64,000 nucleotides of DNA from CAMREV01 sp051653965 (GCA_051653965.1 JBOFXG010000007.1:94715-158714), one strand, 5' to 3'; positions 41,252 through 54,213 are shown, counted from the stretch's first letter. Notes: generated by a model from the sequence alone, not told the origin. Made by a program: numbers and translations.

Positions 41252-41770
41252 TTAAATTTTTATCATTGAGTAAAAATCACCTTCTAAAACTTCTTTATAA
41301 TTAATATTTAATATTGACATTAAATAAGCATGTCCAGCAATAATAGATTTTGATTTTTTAATAAGGTTTTCTATTGCTTTTGAAGTTCCACCAGTAGCAA
41401 TGATATCATCAACAATAACAACTCTTTTTCCTTCACTAATTGCATCCTTTTGAATTTGAAGAGTTGTATTTCCATATTCTAATTCATAATCTTCAGAATA
41501 TAAATCACCTGGTAGTTTGCCTTTCTTTCTAACCATTACGAAAGGTAAATTTAATTCTAAAGCAATTGGTAATCCAAATATAAAGCCCCTTGCATCTGGA
41601 GCAACAATTACATCAGGATTCATAAGTTTAATGGCATTAGCCATTTCTTTAATAATAAATCTCATTTTATCTGGATCTTTAAGAATTGGAGAAATGTCTT
41701 TAAAGACAATTCCTTTTTTAGGATAGTCATTATAATCTTTAATTGACTCAATTATATTTTCTTTTTTCAT
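41252..41770 (-). CDS. apt: Adenine phosphoribosyltransferase
   Basis: A 172-residue purine salvage enzyme converting adenine and PRPP to AMP. It has the N-terminal DYPKKGIVFKDISP, DARGFIFG, and the PRPP-binding VVIVDDIIATGGT. The ATG begins one base after the secDF stop (TAATATG) with AGAGG upstream, so it is translationally coupled to secDF. No Trp is present. Confidence 0.96.
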   Translation of the reverse strand: MKKENIIESIKDYNDYPKKGIVFKDISPILKDPDKMRFIIKEMANAIKLMNPDVIVAPDARGFIFGLPIALELNLPFVMVRKKGKLPGDLYSEDYELEYGNTTLQIQKDAISEGKRVVIVDDIIATGGTSKAIENLIKKSKSIIAGHAYLMSILNINYKEVLEGDFYSMIKI

Positions 41771-41771
41771 A

Positions 41772-44700
41772 TTAACCTCTATGATTGATTCCAGTAATTA
41801 ATTGCTCATCAATTGGATCAAATTTATATGTTGTATTTGATATATTATCAATAACAATATTCTTAATATATTTTTGTCTAAATAATAATATTACATAATA
41901 AATATATGCTGTAAATAATAATGTGAATGGAAAACTAAATAATAAAGCAATTAATATTGCTAAAAATGATCATAATAATGTTGTTGAAATAAATATCATT
42001 GATATTGAAATACTAAAAACAACTATTAATAAAAGCGATATTCATAAATGTGATAGATTTAAAATGTTTTTTTCTAAGAATAATTTTATTTGATCTTTAT
42101 CAAATATTTCTCTATTAATAAATCTTGATTTAGTTGTTGAAATAAAAATAATTGATAATATGTTGTTTAATAAGAAAATAAATGTCATTGAATAAATAAA
42201 GTAGTTATCAATTGGTATGTATAAAATATATTGAATGGCAGCAGAGAATAATGTTACAAGTACTGTTGAGATAAAAATTGGTAAAACAGCAAATACTCCT
42301 AATCTAATTGTAGAGTAAACTGCAATGAATCCAGCAGCAACTACAAGAGCAACTGTGTTAATGGAAGAAACCTGATTAATTACATTTGTAGAAGATCTTG
42401 CAACAAAAATACTATCTGAATTTAAACCTAATGAAGAAATTTTACTTAATATATCAGCTTCAGAAAAAATTTCAGAAGATTGTAACAAGATAAAATTATC
42501 ATCAATTTTAATATTTCAATTCCCGCCAATTAAATTAATAATTTGTGAAGCATTTACAAAATTTGCAATATCACCTTCTTGAAAAATATAAATTGAAGTT
42601 CCTGTTTTGTAAGTTACAGAATTTTGAACTCCTATTGTAAGAACTAAAGATATAACAATAATTAAAACAACTAAGAAAATAGCCAATGATGAAAGAAAAA
42701 CTTGTTTTGAGTATTTAAATGGTTTTTCAATTTTTTTAATAGCATTATCTTCTGAAATAGAATTAATCTTAATTTTTTTATTTATTCCATAAAAGTAAAG
42801 ACTATTTTTTCAAAATAATTTTGTTTTTGAAAAATTCATTTGAATAAAAATAAAAATTACAAAAACAGAAACTAAAGAAACTAATGATGTTAATACTAAC
42901 TCAAATCCTAAGTCTACCATTTCAAGCACACCCATCATTGCTGAAGCAAGACCTACTATAACTGATATTATATGAATATCTAAAATTGTTGTGATAGATT
43001 TATTTATTGAAATTATATTAGAGTCAAATATGGACTTTTTGTCAATCATATTTTTTCTAATCCTCTCGAGGAAAACTATTGAAGAACAAAGTGTTAATAA
43101 CATTCCTAAAATTATGGCAAGGAAACTTCCAAAAGAAAATACTAAACCTAATAGATTTGAGAATGCAAAAGTAACAACACCTGTAAAAATAACTGCTAAT
43201 GATGCAATCAAACCGGGAACTCGATAAATAATTGAAACAATAATAGCAATAGTTAAAATAATTATTCCACTAGCTAAGAAGATTGAATTATATGCACTCA
43301 TTCCAGTAACAGAATCAGCAATTAAAGGAACAGTTACACTACCACTTCCATAGAATTGAATTTTTTGAGTTATATCAGGAACAATTGAAGAATTAACAAA
43401 TGGTGTAATTGGACTCAAAGAACCATATTGAATAAAAAAATTCATTAATTCAGAAATACTTCTATTTGATGATCCATTAAATAAGAAGTCAGGTAAAGTA
43501 CTTTCTGTTTCTAATGGGATTTTAATAGTATTAACATCTTCTGGACCTAATATTTGACCAGGACTTGGTAATCTTGATGAATTGTTAGTTGATTCTTCAA
43601 CAACCGGAGATAATTCATATGCTTGTGGAAATCATTTATGATAATTTAAATAATCTATTTCAGCAACAATATTTTTTTTAACTAATGGTTGAAGTGAAGC
43701 ATCAAAATTTCCAGTTGTTTTATCACTAGCACCAGATGGAGCTCTACTATCAAATTGATTATAGAAATCTAGAATATTAGATTTATTTATAGCAACAGTG
43801 TCATCAGCATTATCACCACTTGCAATATCTCCTCAAGTTCTTTCTTCATCAGTAAGAGATTTATATAAGAATTCAATGTGGTTTAAGTTTTCAACACCAT
43901 TTGGAACACCTTCTTCACTTACATTAATGCTTGGGTCATAAAGAGTTAATGGAAAAAGATTGGCTTCACCAAGCTCTAAATATTTTGCAGCATTTTCATT
44001 TTGTCTTCAATAACAAACAGATTTAACATAGTTTAATCTTTGGATTAAACTATCTAAATCATTAAATACAAATCATTTATAGTTTTCTGGTAAACGTGAA
44101 ACATCTGTATTTGTTCCTGATTTAAATTCCATAAATCTTTTAATGTTAACATTTGAAGGAAAAGTAAATTCAACACCAGGAATTTCTAAAGATGAATTAT
44201 TATCTTTAGCACCTTCTGTTGGAGAAGAAGATTCTTTAGGATTTTTTGCATTCATTCCAATCGAATTAACTAATGGAGTATTATTAGCAGGAATTTGATT
44301 AGGATTTCTATTTTTATCATAAGGAATTACTTCAATGAAATTATTTTTTACATTTTTTGAAATAACACTCATCGGGTCTTGATTTACTTTATTAAATTGA
44401 AAATCTACTTTATCAATATTATATAAGTTTGTAAATATTCATCCAGAATAGTTGCCATCAGGTTTAGATTTAATTGAATATTGAACACCGTTGTTGTAAA
44501 TTTCTTTAGAAAATAATCACTCTTCAAATGATTCAGCAGTGGTTTTCAATCTATTTTCTGAAGATTCCACTGAATTACTTTGATTACCCGCAAGATTTCC
44601 ATTTCCTTCTTCAACTGCTAAATCAACTTCAAATCTTACATTATAAGTATTACCAAATTCTCCAGTACTATTTTCTTTTTGTGATATATAAAAAGAACTA

Positions 44701-44834
44701 AAAATTATTGACAATGCTGAGCCAATTAATACGCCTATTACTAAAAAAAATTTTAAGAATATAAATAAATAATGTTTTGTTTTGATTCATGAAGAACCAT
44801 TAAAATTATTTTTTGCCTTATTTTTGACTTTCAT
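41772..44834 (-). CDS. secDF: Protein translocase SecDF fusion
   Basis: A 1020-residue membrane protein joining SecD and SecF in one chain. One N-terminal helix (FLKFFLVIGVLIGSALSIIF), a large extracellular P1-type domain (about 45-470), a SecD helix bundle (LASGIIILTIAIIVSIIYRVPGL and following), a second helix, a shorter SecF ectodomain, and the SecF bundle (NTVALVVAAGFIAVYSTIRL; quoted in parts). It uses proton motive force to assist Sec export of lipoproteins. Many TGA-Trp codons fragment it under the standard code. The ectodomain is larger than usual and low in similarity. Confidence 0.88.
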
Positions 44835-44882
44835 AACATAACTATTATACTATAATTGATTAAATTGGGAGATAAAAAATAT

Positions 44883-47033
44883 ATGGAAAACTTTGAAAAT
44901 AGGCTTAATGAATTTTATAAATTACTAAAGAAAAACAAAGTTTCTAAAAAAGAAGTAGATAAGATAAAAAAAGCTTGGGAGTTTGCTAAATTTAAACACG
45001 GAAATCAACTTAGAAAAAGTGGAGATCCATATATTATCCATCCACTAGAAGCTGCCATTTTTTTATGTGAATGAAAAATGGATTCTAATACAATTATTGC
45101 TGGGCTATTACATGATGTTTTAGAAGATACTCAAACAACAGAAAAAGAGATTGATGATCGATTTGGTGCAGATGTTTTAGCAATGGTTATTGGTGTTACA
45201 AAAGTATCAACAGTTACAAATGAAAATAGATCAAAAGAGAATAAGAAAAAAGTTTATACAAATGAATCTTTAATGAAAGTATTATTAACTATTTCTACTG
45301 ATATTAGAATTATTATTATTAAGCTTGCTGATAGACTTCATAATATGAATACAATAAATCATTTAAATATTGAAAAGCAAAAAAGAATAGCAAAGGAAAC
45401 CTTTGATGTTTTTGCTAATATTGCTGGAAGAATTGGAATGTATGATTTAAAGACAATATTGTTGGATTTATCATTTGCAGTTTTATATCCCAATGAATAT
45501 GAAAAAACAAAAATTGAAACAGAAAAATACATTCAAAAAAATCAAAAAAAAGTTGATGAATTTAATCAAACAATAATTAAATTATTAAAAAATGATAATA
45601 TTGATGTTGAATTGAAAACAAGAACTAAAGGTGTTTATTCTACTAATAAAAAACTAAATGTTGAAAAAATTAGAGTGAAAGATGTTTATGATATTTTTGC
45701 TTCAAGAATAATCATAAGTGGAACTCAATTAGACTGTTATAAAATACTAGGAATAGCTCATTTAAACTTTACTTTTTTATCTAAAAGATTCAAAGATTAT
45801 ATTTCAAGGCCAAAGTTGAATTTATATCAATCACTTCATACTATAATTGTTTATGAAGGTATCTATATTGAACTACAAATTAGAAATCAAGAAATGGATG
45901 AAATTTCATCATTTGGTTTAGCAGCACATTGAAGGTACAAAGAAAGAAAAACTGCAAGTAATGAAGTTATAAATAAAATTGTTAATCAAGTTGCAAATAT
46001 ATCAGAAAATGATGGCGATGAAAATATAAATAAAATTTCAAAAAATAAATTTTTTGAAGTACTTTTTCGTAATAATAATAAATGATATATTGTTGATGAA
46101 AATCAAACAGTTTTAGATGTGGCATTTAAAGCAAATCCTGAAGACTTTTTAAAAATATCTTCAATAATGATGGATCACAAGAAAACCGAGTTATACAAAA
46201 ATATGAAACCTGGTAGTGTAATTGAAGGAAATTATTCTACAAAAATTAAATGTACGTTTGATTGATTAGATTGATGTGCTATGGATGAAGCAAAGGATAA
46301 AATAAATAGATACTTTTTAGAAATAGAAAATGAAAATGAAAAAACAATTAATGATTTTCTGAAACAAATAAAAGATAAAATTGGTAAAGACTGTGCTACC
46401 GAAGATGAAATTAGAGCAAGAATAATTACAATTGGTTTCCAATCTTTTTCAGAGTTTATTAATTTTTTAGAAAATAAAAAAATTGATAAATTAAATCCGA
46501 ATGTTTTAAACATGTGTTTAAATTCAAAATATAAAAGAAAGGTATTAATTGGAACAAATAAAATTAAAGATTATTTTCTTGAAAGTAAAAAGAAATCTGA
46601 TTTTTATTTCAAGGACTTAAGTGGAGTATTTTATAAAAAAATACTTTATCCCAAATGTTGTTCAAAAATACCAGGTATGGAATGTATTGGAGTAATAGAT
46701 AAATGAGAATTATCTGTTCATAATTATAATTGTCAAATATATCAAAAAAATAAAAAGGAAATTGTTCTACATTGAGATTATGATAGATTAGAAAATACTG
46801 ATAGATTATTTAATTGTCAAATCACAATGGAAATATATAAAGATATATCAAACAAAGTAATTAATTTGATAATTGATCTTGGTTTTAAAATAATAGATAT
46901 TAAAACTAAAAAGGTTACTGAAAATAAAACAAAACTTGATTTAACTATAAATGTAAGAAATTTAGATCAAGCACAAATTGCATTGGATGAGATTAAAATA
47001 AAATATTCAGCATTGAAAATAGAAATAGTGTAA
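44883..47033 (+). CDS. relA: Bifunctional (p)ppGpp synthetase/hydrolase, RelA/SpoT
   Basis: A 716-residue stringent-response enzyme. HD hydrolase domain: PYIIHPLEAA, LLHDVLEDT and ADRLHNMNT, all with metal ligands. Synthetase domain: RVKDVYDIFASRII, then NLYQSLHTIIVYEG and IELQIRNQEM with catalytic Glu. A TGS-like region (KWYIVDENQTVLDVAF) and a C-terminal ACT-like domain follow. The zinc-finger region keeps Cys-rich YPKCCSK. I use ATG 44883 because GGGAG lies 11 bases upstream; TTG 44856 is an alternative. TGA codons are Trp. Divergent from secDF by 48 bases. Confidence 0.93.
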
Positions 47034-47051
47034 AAATATTTCTATTTTTTT
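47021..47051. terminator. Short terminator at the relA/gatB junction
   Basis: AGAAATA and TATTTCT form a seven-base stem followed by a T-run. It contains the relA stop and lies partly over the gatB stop, so converging transcripts end within 10 bases. Confidence 0.55.
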
Positions 47052-48469
47052 ATTTTATTTTTAAATAACTCTAAACAGACATTTGGATTTGCTTGTCCAT
47101 TAGTTTCTTTCATCACCATTCCAATAAAAAATTTTTCAACTCTTTCACTTCTTTCATCATATTGAGCAATCATATTTTTATTTTCTCTAATATACTTATC
47201 TAAAATTTCACCTATTATCTTTGGGTCATTAATCTGAACAAAGTTTAATTCTTTAATTAATTCACTTATTTTTTTATTATTATAAATAAAATGTTTAACT
47301 AATTCTTTAGCCTGTTTTGCATTAATTTCTTCTGTTTTAATTTTTTTAATTAACTCAATAATATTCTCTATTCAAATATTAGGAATATTTTCTATTTTGG
47401 TATCTTTTTTAGAAATTTGTCCAAGAAGTTCAATACATAATCATTTGTAAACTTCTTTTGAATCATTACATTTTTTGTTAATTTCATTAAAAATTTTAAA
47501 TAAGTCATAATCATTAATTAAGTGAGAAATCATTATATCATCTAGGTCGTCTTTACTTAAATCATCTTTAATTTTTCTAAGATCTAAGTAATACATTTCT
47601 AATGATTCTTGAATAAATTTATCATTAATATTTATGTTCAAAATGTTTGGCTCTATCATGTATCTATAGTCCACATCAGAAGTTTTTTCTCTCATAAATT
47701 CTGTTGTGTTATTTACATCATCAAATCTTCTTGTTTCAATATTAAATTTTTTGTCAGAAATGATTAATTTATATTGTCTATTTGCTTCAAATTCAATTGC
47801 TTTTTCAACATTATTAATTGAGTTAATATTTTTAATTTCAATTCTTGTTCCTAATTTTTCGCTTCCAATAGGAGCAATTGAAATATTGATATCTGCTCTC
47901 ATTGATCCATCTTCCATTTTTCCATCTGAAATTGAATTAAATTGTAATAATTGCCTTAATGTTCTTAAAAAAGTAGAAGCCTCTTCAATTGAATTAATTG
48001 TTGGTTTTGTAACTATTTCAATTAACGGCAATCCTGCTCTATTGTAATCAAGAAATATTTCATTATTAATTTTATTTTGCTTAGCAGTATCTTCTTCAAT
48101 ATGAATTCTTTCAATTTCAATTCTTTTAATTTTATTTTTTAAATTTATGTCAATATATCCATTTTTTCCAATTGGGAAGAATTGTTGTGTTATTTGAAAA
48201 CCTTTTGGCAAATCCTGATAAAAATAATTTTTTCGATCAAATCTTATACTTTTATCAATTTCCATATTAAATAATTTTGCTAGAACAATTGCTTTTCTAA
48301 TTACTTCTTCATTAACAGAAGGCATTGTTCCAGGAAGACCTAAATCTATTTCATTTATTTCTGTATTTGGATCAGAATTTTTAGAATTTTTAGATGGAGA
48401 AAACATTTTTGATTTTGAAGAAACAACAGTATGAACCTCTATACCAATGGTAATAAAATAATTAATCAT
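47042..48469 (-). CDS. gatB: Aspartyl/glutamyl-tRNA amidotransferase subunit B
   Basis: A 475-residue subunit that selects and phosphorylates misacylated Glu-tRNA(Gln)/Asp-tRNA(Asn). It shows ITIGIEVHTVV, FDRKNYFYQDLPKGFQITQQ, DYNRAGLPLIEIVT and EDGSMRADINIS, the family's ATP and metal site. The C-terminal YqeY-like domain ends NGQANPNVCLELF. Trp residues are TGA. The ATG overlaps the gatA stop by eight bases, giving the order gatC-gatA-gatB. Confidence 0.97.
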
Positions 48470-49796
48470 TTTTTACTCCAAAATTTAAATCTTTTATTAA
48501 TTTTTTAGCAAAAAATAAAAGATCTGAGTCTGAATTTAATTTACCCATAATATTTATTCCTATTGGCATTTTATCAACATATCCCATGGGAATAGTAATT
48601 GAAGGGTAACCACCAAAATTTGCTATTTGTAAATAGTTATCTGCTAGCTTATCTTTTACTTTTTTTTCTTTCACATCTTTATTTAATGGAGCAATATCAC
48701 TAGCACCTAAAGAAATAATAAAATCATTTTTTTCAAAAACTTTATTTATAGCATTAATAACTAATGTTCTAATTTTTTTGGCTTTTAAAAACAAATCATT
48801 ATAGTTATCTTCTGATGTACAAAATGAACCAATAATAAATCTTCTTTTTAATTCATTACCAAAATTCTTAGTTCTATTGTTTGTAGCAATTTCTTCAAAA
48901 TCTTTACCACCCATATTTTCACCAAAAGTTATTCCTGTCATATTTTGATAACAACTAACAGCTTCAGAATAAGAAATGATTTTATAAATAGAAGGAATTA
49001 TTTTTAAAATTTTTTCATCAAAGTCTTGTTTTTTAATATTAACATTTTTTATTTTATTTAATGAATAATGAAAAAGATCAATTACTTCTTTTCTAACATC
49101 ATTTAATGTTTCGTTTAAAACTGCAATATTAAAGTTTTTATTTTCTTTTTTATTTAAAAAATCAATATTCACATCTTGTGATGTAAAATCTTTATCATCA
49201 TGTTTTGCAATTACTGACATTACTAATTGAATAATTTGAATATCCTTTGAAAATAGTCCAACATGGTCAAATGAAGGTGCATATGGTAATACTCCATATC
49301 TGCTTATCAATCCATATGTTGGTTTATATCCAATTATACCTAAAAAACTAGAAGGCCTTCTAATTGAATCTCCTGTATCTGTTCCTAGTGAAAAATCACA
49401 AGCATTAATTGCTATTGCAACAGCGGAACCAGAAGAAGAACCCCCAGTTATTCTTTTTTCATCAAATGGATTTAATACATCACCATTATATGAAAATGTT
49501 CCTGTTCCACCAAGACCAAATTCATCTAAATTAGATTTAGCAATTGGAATTGCACCTTCTTTATTAAGGAGTTCAATTATTGTTGCACTATATGGTGCAA
49601 TATAATTTTTTAAAAAAGAAGAGCCACCAGTTGTTAAATGCCCTTCTAAAGATATATTATCTTTTATGACATAACAAAAATTTGAAAGTTTACCTTCTTC
49701 AATTTTTATTTTTTCATAATTAACATCTGAAATAATAAAATTTAATTTCTTGTTTTGATCAATAATTTTTTTAAAGTTTTCTATTCTACTTTTCAT
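48462..49796 (-). CDS. gatA: Aspartyl/glutamyl-tRNA amidotransferase subunit A
   Basis: A 444-residue amidase subunit that releases ammonia from glutamine. The Ser-cisSer-Lys triad is visible: Lys in VIKDNI, and GGSSSGSAVAIA plus GTDTGDSIRRP for the serines. ATG 49796 is one base after the gatC stop (TAATATG) with AAGG upstream. An in-frame start at 49862 lies within gatC and is unlikely. The frame contains no TGA codon. Confidence 0.97.
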   Translation of the reverse strand: MKSRIENFKKIIDQNKKLNFIISDVNYEKIKIEEGKLSNFCYVIKDNISLEGHLTTGGSSFLKNYIAPYSATIIELLNKEGAIPIAKSNLDEFGLGGTGTFSYNGDVLNPFDEKRITGGSSSGSAVAIAINACDFSLGTDTGDSIRRPSSFLGIIGYKPTYGLISRYGVLPYAPSFDHVGLFSKDIQIIQLVMSVIAKHDDKDFTSQDVNIDFLNKKENKNFNIAVLNETLNDVRKEVIDLFHYSLNKIKNVNIKKQDFDEKILKIIPSIYKIISYSEAVSCYQNMTGITFGENMGGKDFEEIATNNRTKNFGNELKRRFIIGSFCTSEDNYNDLFLKAKKIRTLVINAINKVFEKNDFIISLGASDIAPLNKDVKEKKVKDKLADNYLQIANFGGYPSITIPMGYVDKMPIGINIMGKLNSDSDLLFFAKKLIKDLNFGVKND

Positions 49797-49797
49797 A

Positions 49798-50085
49798 TTA
49801 AACCTTAATATATTTACCATCAAATGTTTTTGAACATTTAAGGATTTTATTTTTTTTATCACTATTTATTGGCACATCTTTTCTTAAAGATTTTATGTTT
49901 CCAAAAATATAGTTTGTTGGCTCTAAATTTTTATCATCAATTTTGTAAAAATCTAATAAGCCTTCAAAAACTTCATCAAGTTCTTTAATAAGAATTTCAA
50001 TTTCCTCATCTGTCAATTTTATTAATAAATTTTTAGAATATTTAACTATTTTTTCTTTTGAATTATATTTATTTTTCATTATCAT
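49798..50085 (-). CDS. gatC: Aspartyl/glutamyl-tRNA amidotransferase subunit C
   Basis: A 95-residue protein with the GatC layout: a helix pair (KYSKNLLIKLTDEEIEILIKEL), a linker and a DVP motif (SLRKDVPINSD) that wraps GatA and GatB. The start is ATG 50085 or ATG 50079; both overlap the end of the transporter gene upstream (ATGATAATG). First in the gatCAB order. Confidence 0.9.
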   Translation of the reverse strand: MIMKNKYNSKEKIVKYSKNLLIKLTDEEIEILIKELDEVFEGLLDFYKIDDKNLEPTNYIFGNIKSLRKDVPINSDKKNKILKCSKTFDGKYIKV

Positions 50086-51110
50086 GATTTTTCTTCGTAA
50101 TTAATTAATGGTATGTGGATATCTTCAACAACATCTTGTTCATATTTATATCCAACAAGTGGATAAATTATTTTATATATTGGCCAAATAACTATTATAT
50201 TACCTAATACTAGAGGTATAAATAAGAATCCCCTAATTGTAATTCAATGAGAATATTCAAGTGTTGAAATATCAGCATCAAATACTGGTAGCATAAATAA
50301 GTTAACAACAACTTCTGAAATGAATACTAATGAAATTACTGGACAAAAAGTCATAAATTGATTTCTAATTCATTTTTTATTAGATTTATTAGATACAAAA
50401 TAAAAAATCATTATAGCCATTATTCCAATTGAATTCATAATAGAAATCATCAATATTATATGTAACATTTTAAAGTTTAAATCTTTCCCAAAAAAAGAAA
50501 TTAATAAAGAGGTATTTAAATCTCAATTAGCTACTGTTCCTAGTAAAAATAAACAAATTCCAATACATGATAAAATTAGTGATATTGATGAATAAAGAGC
50601 AAATTTTCATTCTTTTCTTTTTGAGAAAACAACTAATGTCCTTATGAAACCACCTAATAAACCATATGTTAATGCTGCAATAAAGTATCCATAATGAAAT
50701 ACACCAGCAGTTAAAGCAATTGTTAGCATATCAGTAGCTCCACCAATAAACATACCAATAAATGGACCAAATAATAATCCACCAATTTTAATTAAAATAC
50801 CTTCCAATGTAATCCTTGTACCTGGAAATGATCTAAAAAGAACTGCAAGAGAGTTATATGTGATAATAGTTAATAAAATAATTATGGCAACTGATAGTGC
50901 AACAACCATTGCAATATATGAAATACCTTTAATATTTGTTCTTGGTAAGATATAATATCTTTTCTTATATTTGTAACGATAAATTAATTTCTTAATAAAC
51001 ATAATGGCTATTACAATTACTAAAAAACCTAAAAAAATATATACCATTTCTTGAGAGGATAATGCACTATTTACCGAGGTAGATAAAGGAGTGCTTTTTA
51101 ATGTTGGCAT
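50079..51110 (-). CDS. ECF transporter S component (vitamin uptake type)
   Basis: A 343-residue membrane protein. A N-terminal helix and basic loop (KKLIYRYKYKKRYY) precede a six-helix ECF S domain with the signature TRITLEGILIKIGGLLFG, then PFIGMFIGGATDML. The bundle resembles FolT-type folate or other vitamin-binding components that work with a shared EcfAA'T energy module, which is not in this window. A terminal tail follows. TGA codons are Trp, including the last residue. Located just upstream of gatC. Substrate unknown. Confidence 0.75.
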
Positions 51111-51130
51111 AATTAATTCCTTTTAAAGAT

Positions 51131-51781
51131 TTATCAATTTATTTTTTTCATTTTGTTTTTTTCTAATAAATTATTTATTTGAGAAAATAACTTAGATCCA
51201 AAAAAACCTCTATTTGCACTTAAACCAGATGGATGAACAGTTTCTATTATATTTTTTTTATTAAAAATATAAGAAGATTTTTTCTTTGCATTATTTCCCA
51301 TTAAAACAAAAATAGTATTTGGAAAGTTTAAATTTATATAATTTATTATATCATTTATTAGTGTTTCTCACCCTAATTTACTGTGTGATAAGGGTTTGCT
51401 TTCTTCAACTGTTAAACAAGTATTTAAAAATAATATTCCTTGATTTGCTCAGTCAGATAAATCAGGATGTGTTCTTTTAATATTTAAATCATTTTCAAGC
51501 TCTTTGAAAATATTTTTTAATGATGAAGGGATTTTTTTATTATTATCAACAGAAAAAGCTAAACCATTGGCTTGTCCAATTCCATGATAAGGGTCTTGAC
51601 CAAATATAACTATTTTTAATTCCTCTTTATTAAAGTAATTGAAGCAATTGAAAATTAATTCTTCCTTTGGCAAAATTATTTTTTGCTTATATTCATTTTC
51701 AACTATTTCTAAAAAGTCTTTATGCTTTATGCATAATTTATCAATAAATTCTTTTCAATCAGTTTTAATTAGATAATTCAT
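51131..51781 (-). CDS. ung: Uracil-DNA glycosylase
   Basis: A 216-residue family 1 UDG. The catalytic water-activating motif is IFGQDPYHGIGQANGLAFS, and the DNA-intercalating loop is HPSGLSANRG (commonly HPSPLS). FVLMGNNAK and FLNTCLTVEE support it. TGA codons are Trp. The start overlaps the end of the upstream lipoprotein gene by 13 bases, placing it in the dnaB-lipoprotein-ung operon. Confidence 0.96.
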
Positions 51782-52719
51782 TTTATTGGAGTTTGTGGAG
51801 GCGAAGATATATTTGTAATTAGATTATGATATTTTGGATCAATTTTATTTGGATTTAATAATCAATCTTGAAATAAAAGAAGATCTTTTGCAATATCTAT
51901 TTTATCAGTTTCAGTTCCAGGGATCTTAGAAATATAATAATCATTTGTAACTTTCACTTTCATTTTAGCTGGATCAAATTTTTGCCCTGAAGGAATCACT
52001 TCAGTTTCATCTTTATCTTGATTTACAACTTTATATGTAGTTTTACTTGATAAATCTAAATTAACTATATATTCAGATTTAAAATCAACTTTAGGAAAAA
52101 GTTTTTTTAATTGTTGAATTGCTGTAGCAGAATTAAATGTAGTTCCATCAACAATATTAAAATATGAGAACCGAATAGATAAATCATTCATTGTTACATC
52201 TGTTGTTATATTTGATGGACTTAATACAGTATCTTTATCAATTTTTGGTATTTCACCAATAATATTTAAATTCATTTCAAATGGCATTAATTTAAATCTA
52301 TAATCATCACCAACATAAATATTAGATCCAGAAACTCATGAGTTAGAAATCGCATAATTAAAGCTTGCTTCTCTTATTGCATTAACAGATAAATATTTTG
52401 AGTCAGGTGTTGCTGAATCTAAATTTATTGAAGATGAAGCTAAAGCATATGATGGAGCAATAATGTTTGCTCAATAATCAAAAAATAATTCATCTTTTTT
52501 GCCATCAAGATTTGCACCAGCTTTTTTGAATGTTGGTTGTGGTCCAGGAATAAATGTAAAATCGTTACCTAAAAATTTATTAGTTGTTTTAATTTGAATT
52601 GTAGTATTCATTTGACTTACAGTAGCAGCAGAGCAAGAAAACATAAACATTGTTGGAATTAATGTTGCTACAAATAAAATATTTGATAATAATATTTTTT
52701 TTAAATTAAATTTCTTCAC
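51769..52719 (-). CDS. Lipoprotein of unknown function between dnaB and ung
   Basis: A 316-residue lipoprotein. Starting at GTG 52719, the signal peptide runs KKFNLKKILLSNILFVATL to lipobox MFMFSC. The GTG is chosen because ATAGGAG lies seven bases upstream (inside the dnaB end) and the dnaB stop is one base away; in-frame ATG 52737 would put the ribosome site within the gene. The mature protein is beta-rich with no recognised domain and is unrelated to the 12.7-17.9 kb family. Its end overlaps ung. Trp is TGA. Confidence 0.8.
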
Positions 52720-52720
52720 T

Positions 52721-54124
52721 TTAACTCCTATATCCATGATTTTCTATAAATTTACCTATTGATTTTTTAAAAAATAAATCAATAGAACCAGTAGCACCAT
52801 TCCTATGTTTTGCTATAATATATTCTACCATAACATCATTATTTTTATTTTCAGTATTTTTTGTAAAGTTTTCTTCATCTACATAATTTAAAAATGAAAC
52901 TATATCAGCGTCTTGTTCAATTGCTCCTGATTCTCTTATATCAGAAAGAATTGGTCTTCTATGTTCTCCTTTTCTTTCCTCAATTTTTCTAGATAATTGG
53001 GCAACAGCAATAATAGGAACATTATATTGCCTCGCTATGCTTTTTAATGTTCTTGAAATGCTAGCGATTTCTTGTTGTCTATTTTCTCTTTGCCCTTTTG
53101 AATCAGGAGATTTAATTAATTGTAAGTAATCAACTACAATTAATTTAATTTCCTTATTATTGGATAATTGTTTTAATTTAGATTGGATATCAATAATAGA
53201 TAAACTACTACTATCATCAATATATATTGGATAACCACTTAAAGTTGATATTGTATCACTAACAGATAATCATTCACTTCCCTTTCAATCACCTCTTCTA
53301 TTTATAGTAATATCAACTCCAGATTGAATTGAAACTAATCTTTCTGAAATTTGAAGGTTTCCCATTTCCATTGAAAACATTAAAACAATTTTATCTTTTT
53401 CATTATGATCTTTTTTTAAATTTAATTCCATCAATTCTTTTGATGCATTTAATAGAAAATTTAAAGCAATTGCTGTTTTACCAATGCCTGGTCTTGCTGC
53501 TAAAATAATTAAATCCCCTGGCTGAAAACCATTTGTTATTTTATCTAGTTTAGGGTATCCAGAAGTTGTTCCAGTAAGGGTTTCCATTTTATCTTTTATT
53601 GATTCTAATTTGATATGATATTGAACCATTATCTCAGATAATTTTTCAACATCTTTAGTTTTCATACTATTAGTAATATCTAAAAATCTTTTCTCTAAAT
53701 CTCAAAGTATTTCTCCACTATTTGTAACATCCATATTTATTTCATTTAGATGCTTACCAAAATTCTTTAATTGCCTAATAATTGAATTATTTTTAACAAT
53801 TTCTATATATGCTTTTATATTTGGCTCATAGCTATATTTAGAAGATAAATTTTTAATGTAATTATCATAATTATTAAATTGAAAAGTTTGATTTGAATCA
53901 ATGTAACTAATCAATGAAACTGTGTCAGTAATTTTTGATTCTTTTCTAAGCTCATTTGCAGCTGCAAATATAATACGATTATTTTCAGAGCCAAAGTCTA
54001 ATGGGGAAAGTAATAAAAATATATCTTCTAAATTTTTATCATTATTTAATAAACAAGACATTAAAATTGATTCTAATTCTTCATTTGTTTTATCTTTGAT
54101 TTCTTGATTTTCTTCTTGAAGCAT
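52721..54124 (-). CDS. dnaB: Replicative DNA helicase DnaB
   Basis: A 467-residue hexameric helicase. The N-terminal DnaB domain (about 15-115) is followed by a linker and a RecA-like motor with Walker A AARPGIGKTA, Walker B LIVVDYLQLI and the RESGAIEQDADIV segment (H4 motif region). The start is at ATG 54124 with a poor ribosome site. TGA codons are Trp. Downstream genes are coupled: the lipoprotein GTG begins two bases after the stop. Confidence 0.96.
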
Positions 54125-54213
54125 TTAAAAAACCTTTTTTTATAAATAACTTTATTATATTTAAGTATAGAATAATAATATAATAATTTTATATTATTTT
54201 TAAGGAAAAAGTT

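Noticed and set aside
45000..47033. relA as several broken pieces (pseudogene)
   Set aside because: The breaks are TGA codons only; with TGA as Trp the 716-residue frame is continuous and all domains are present.
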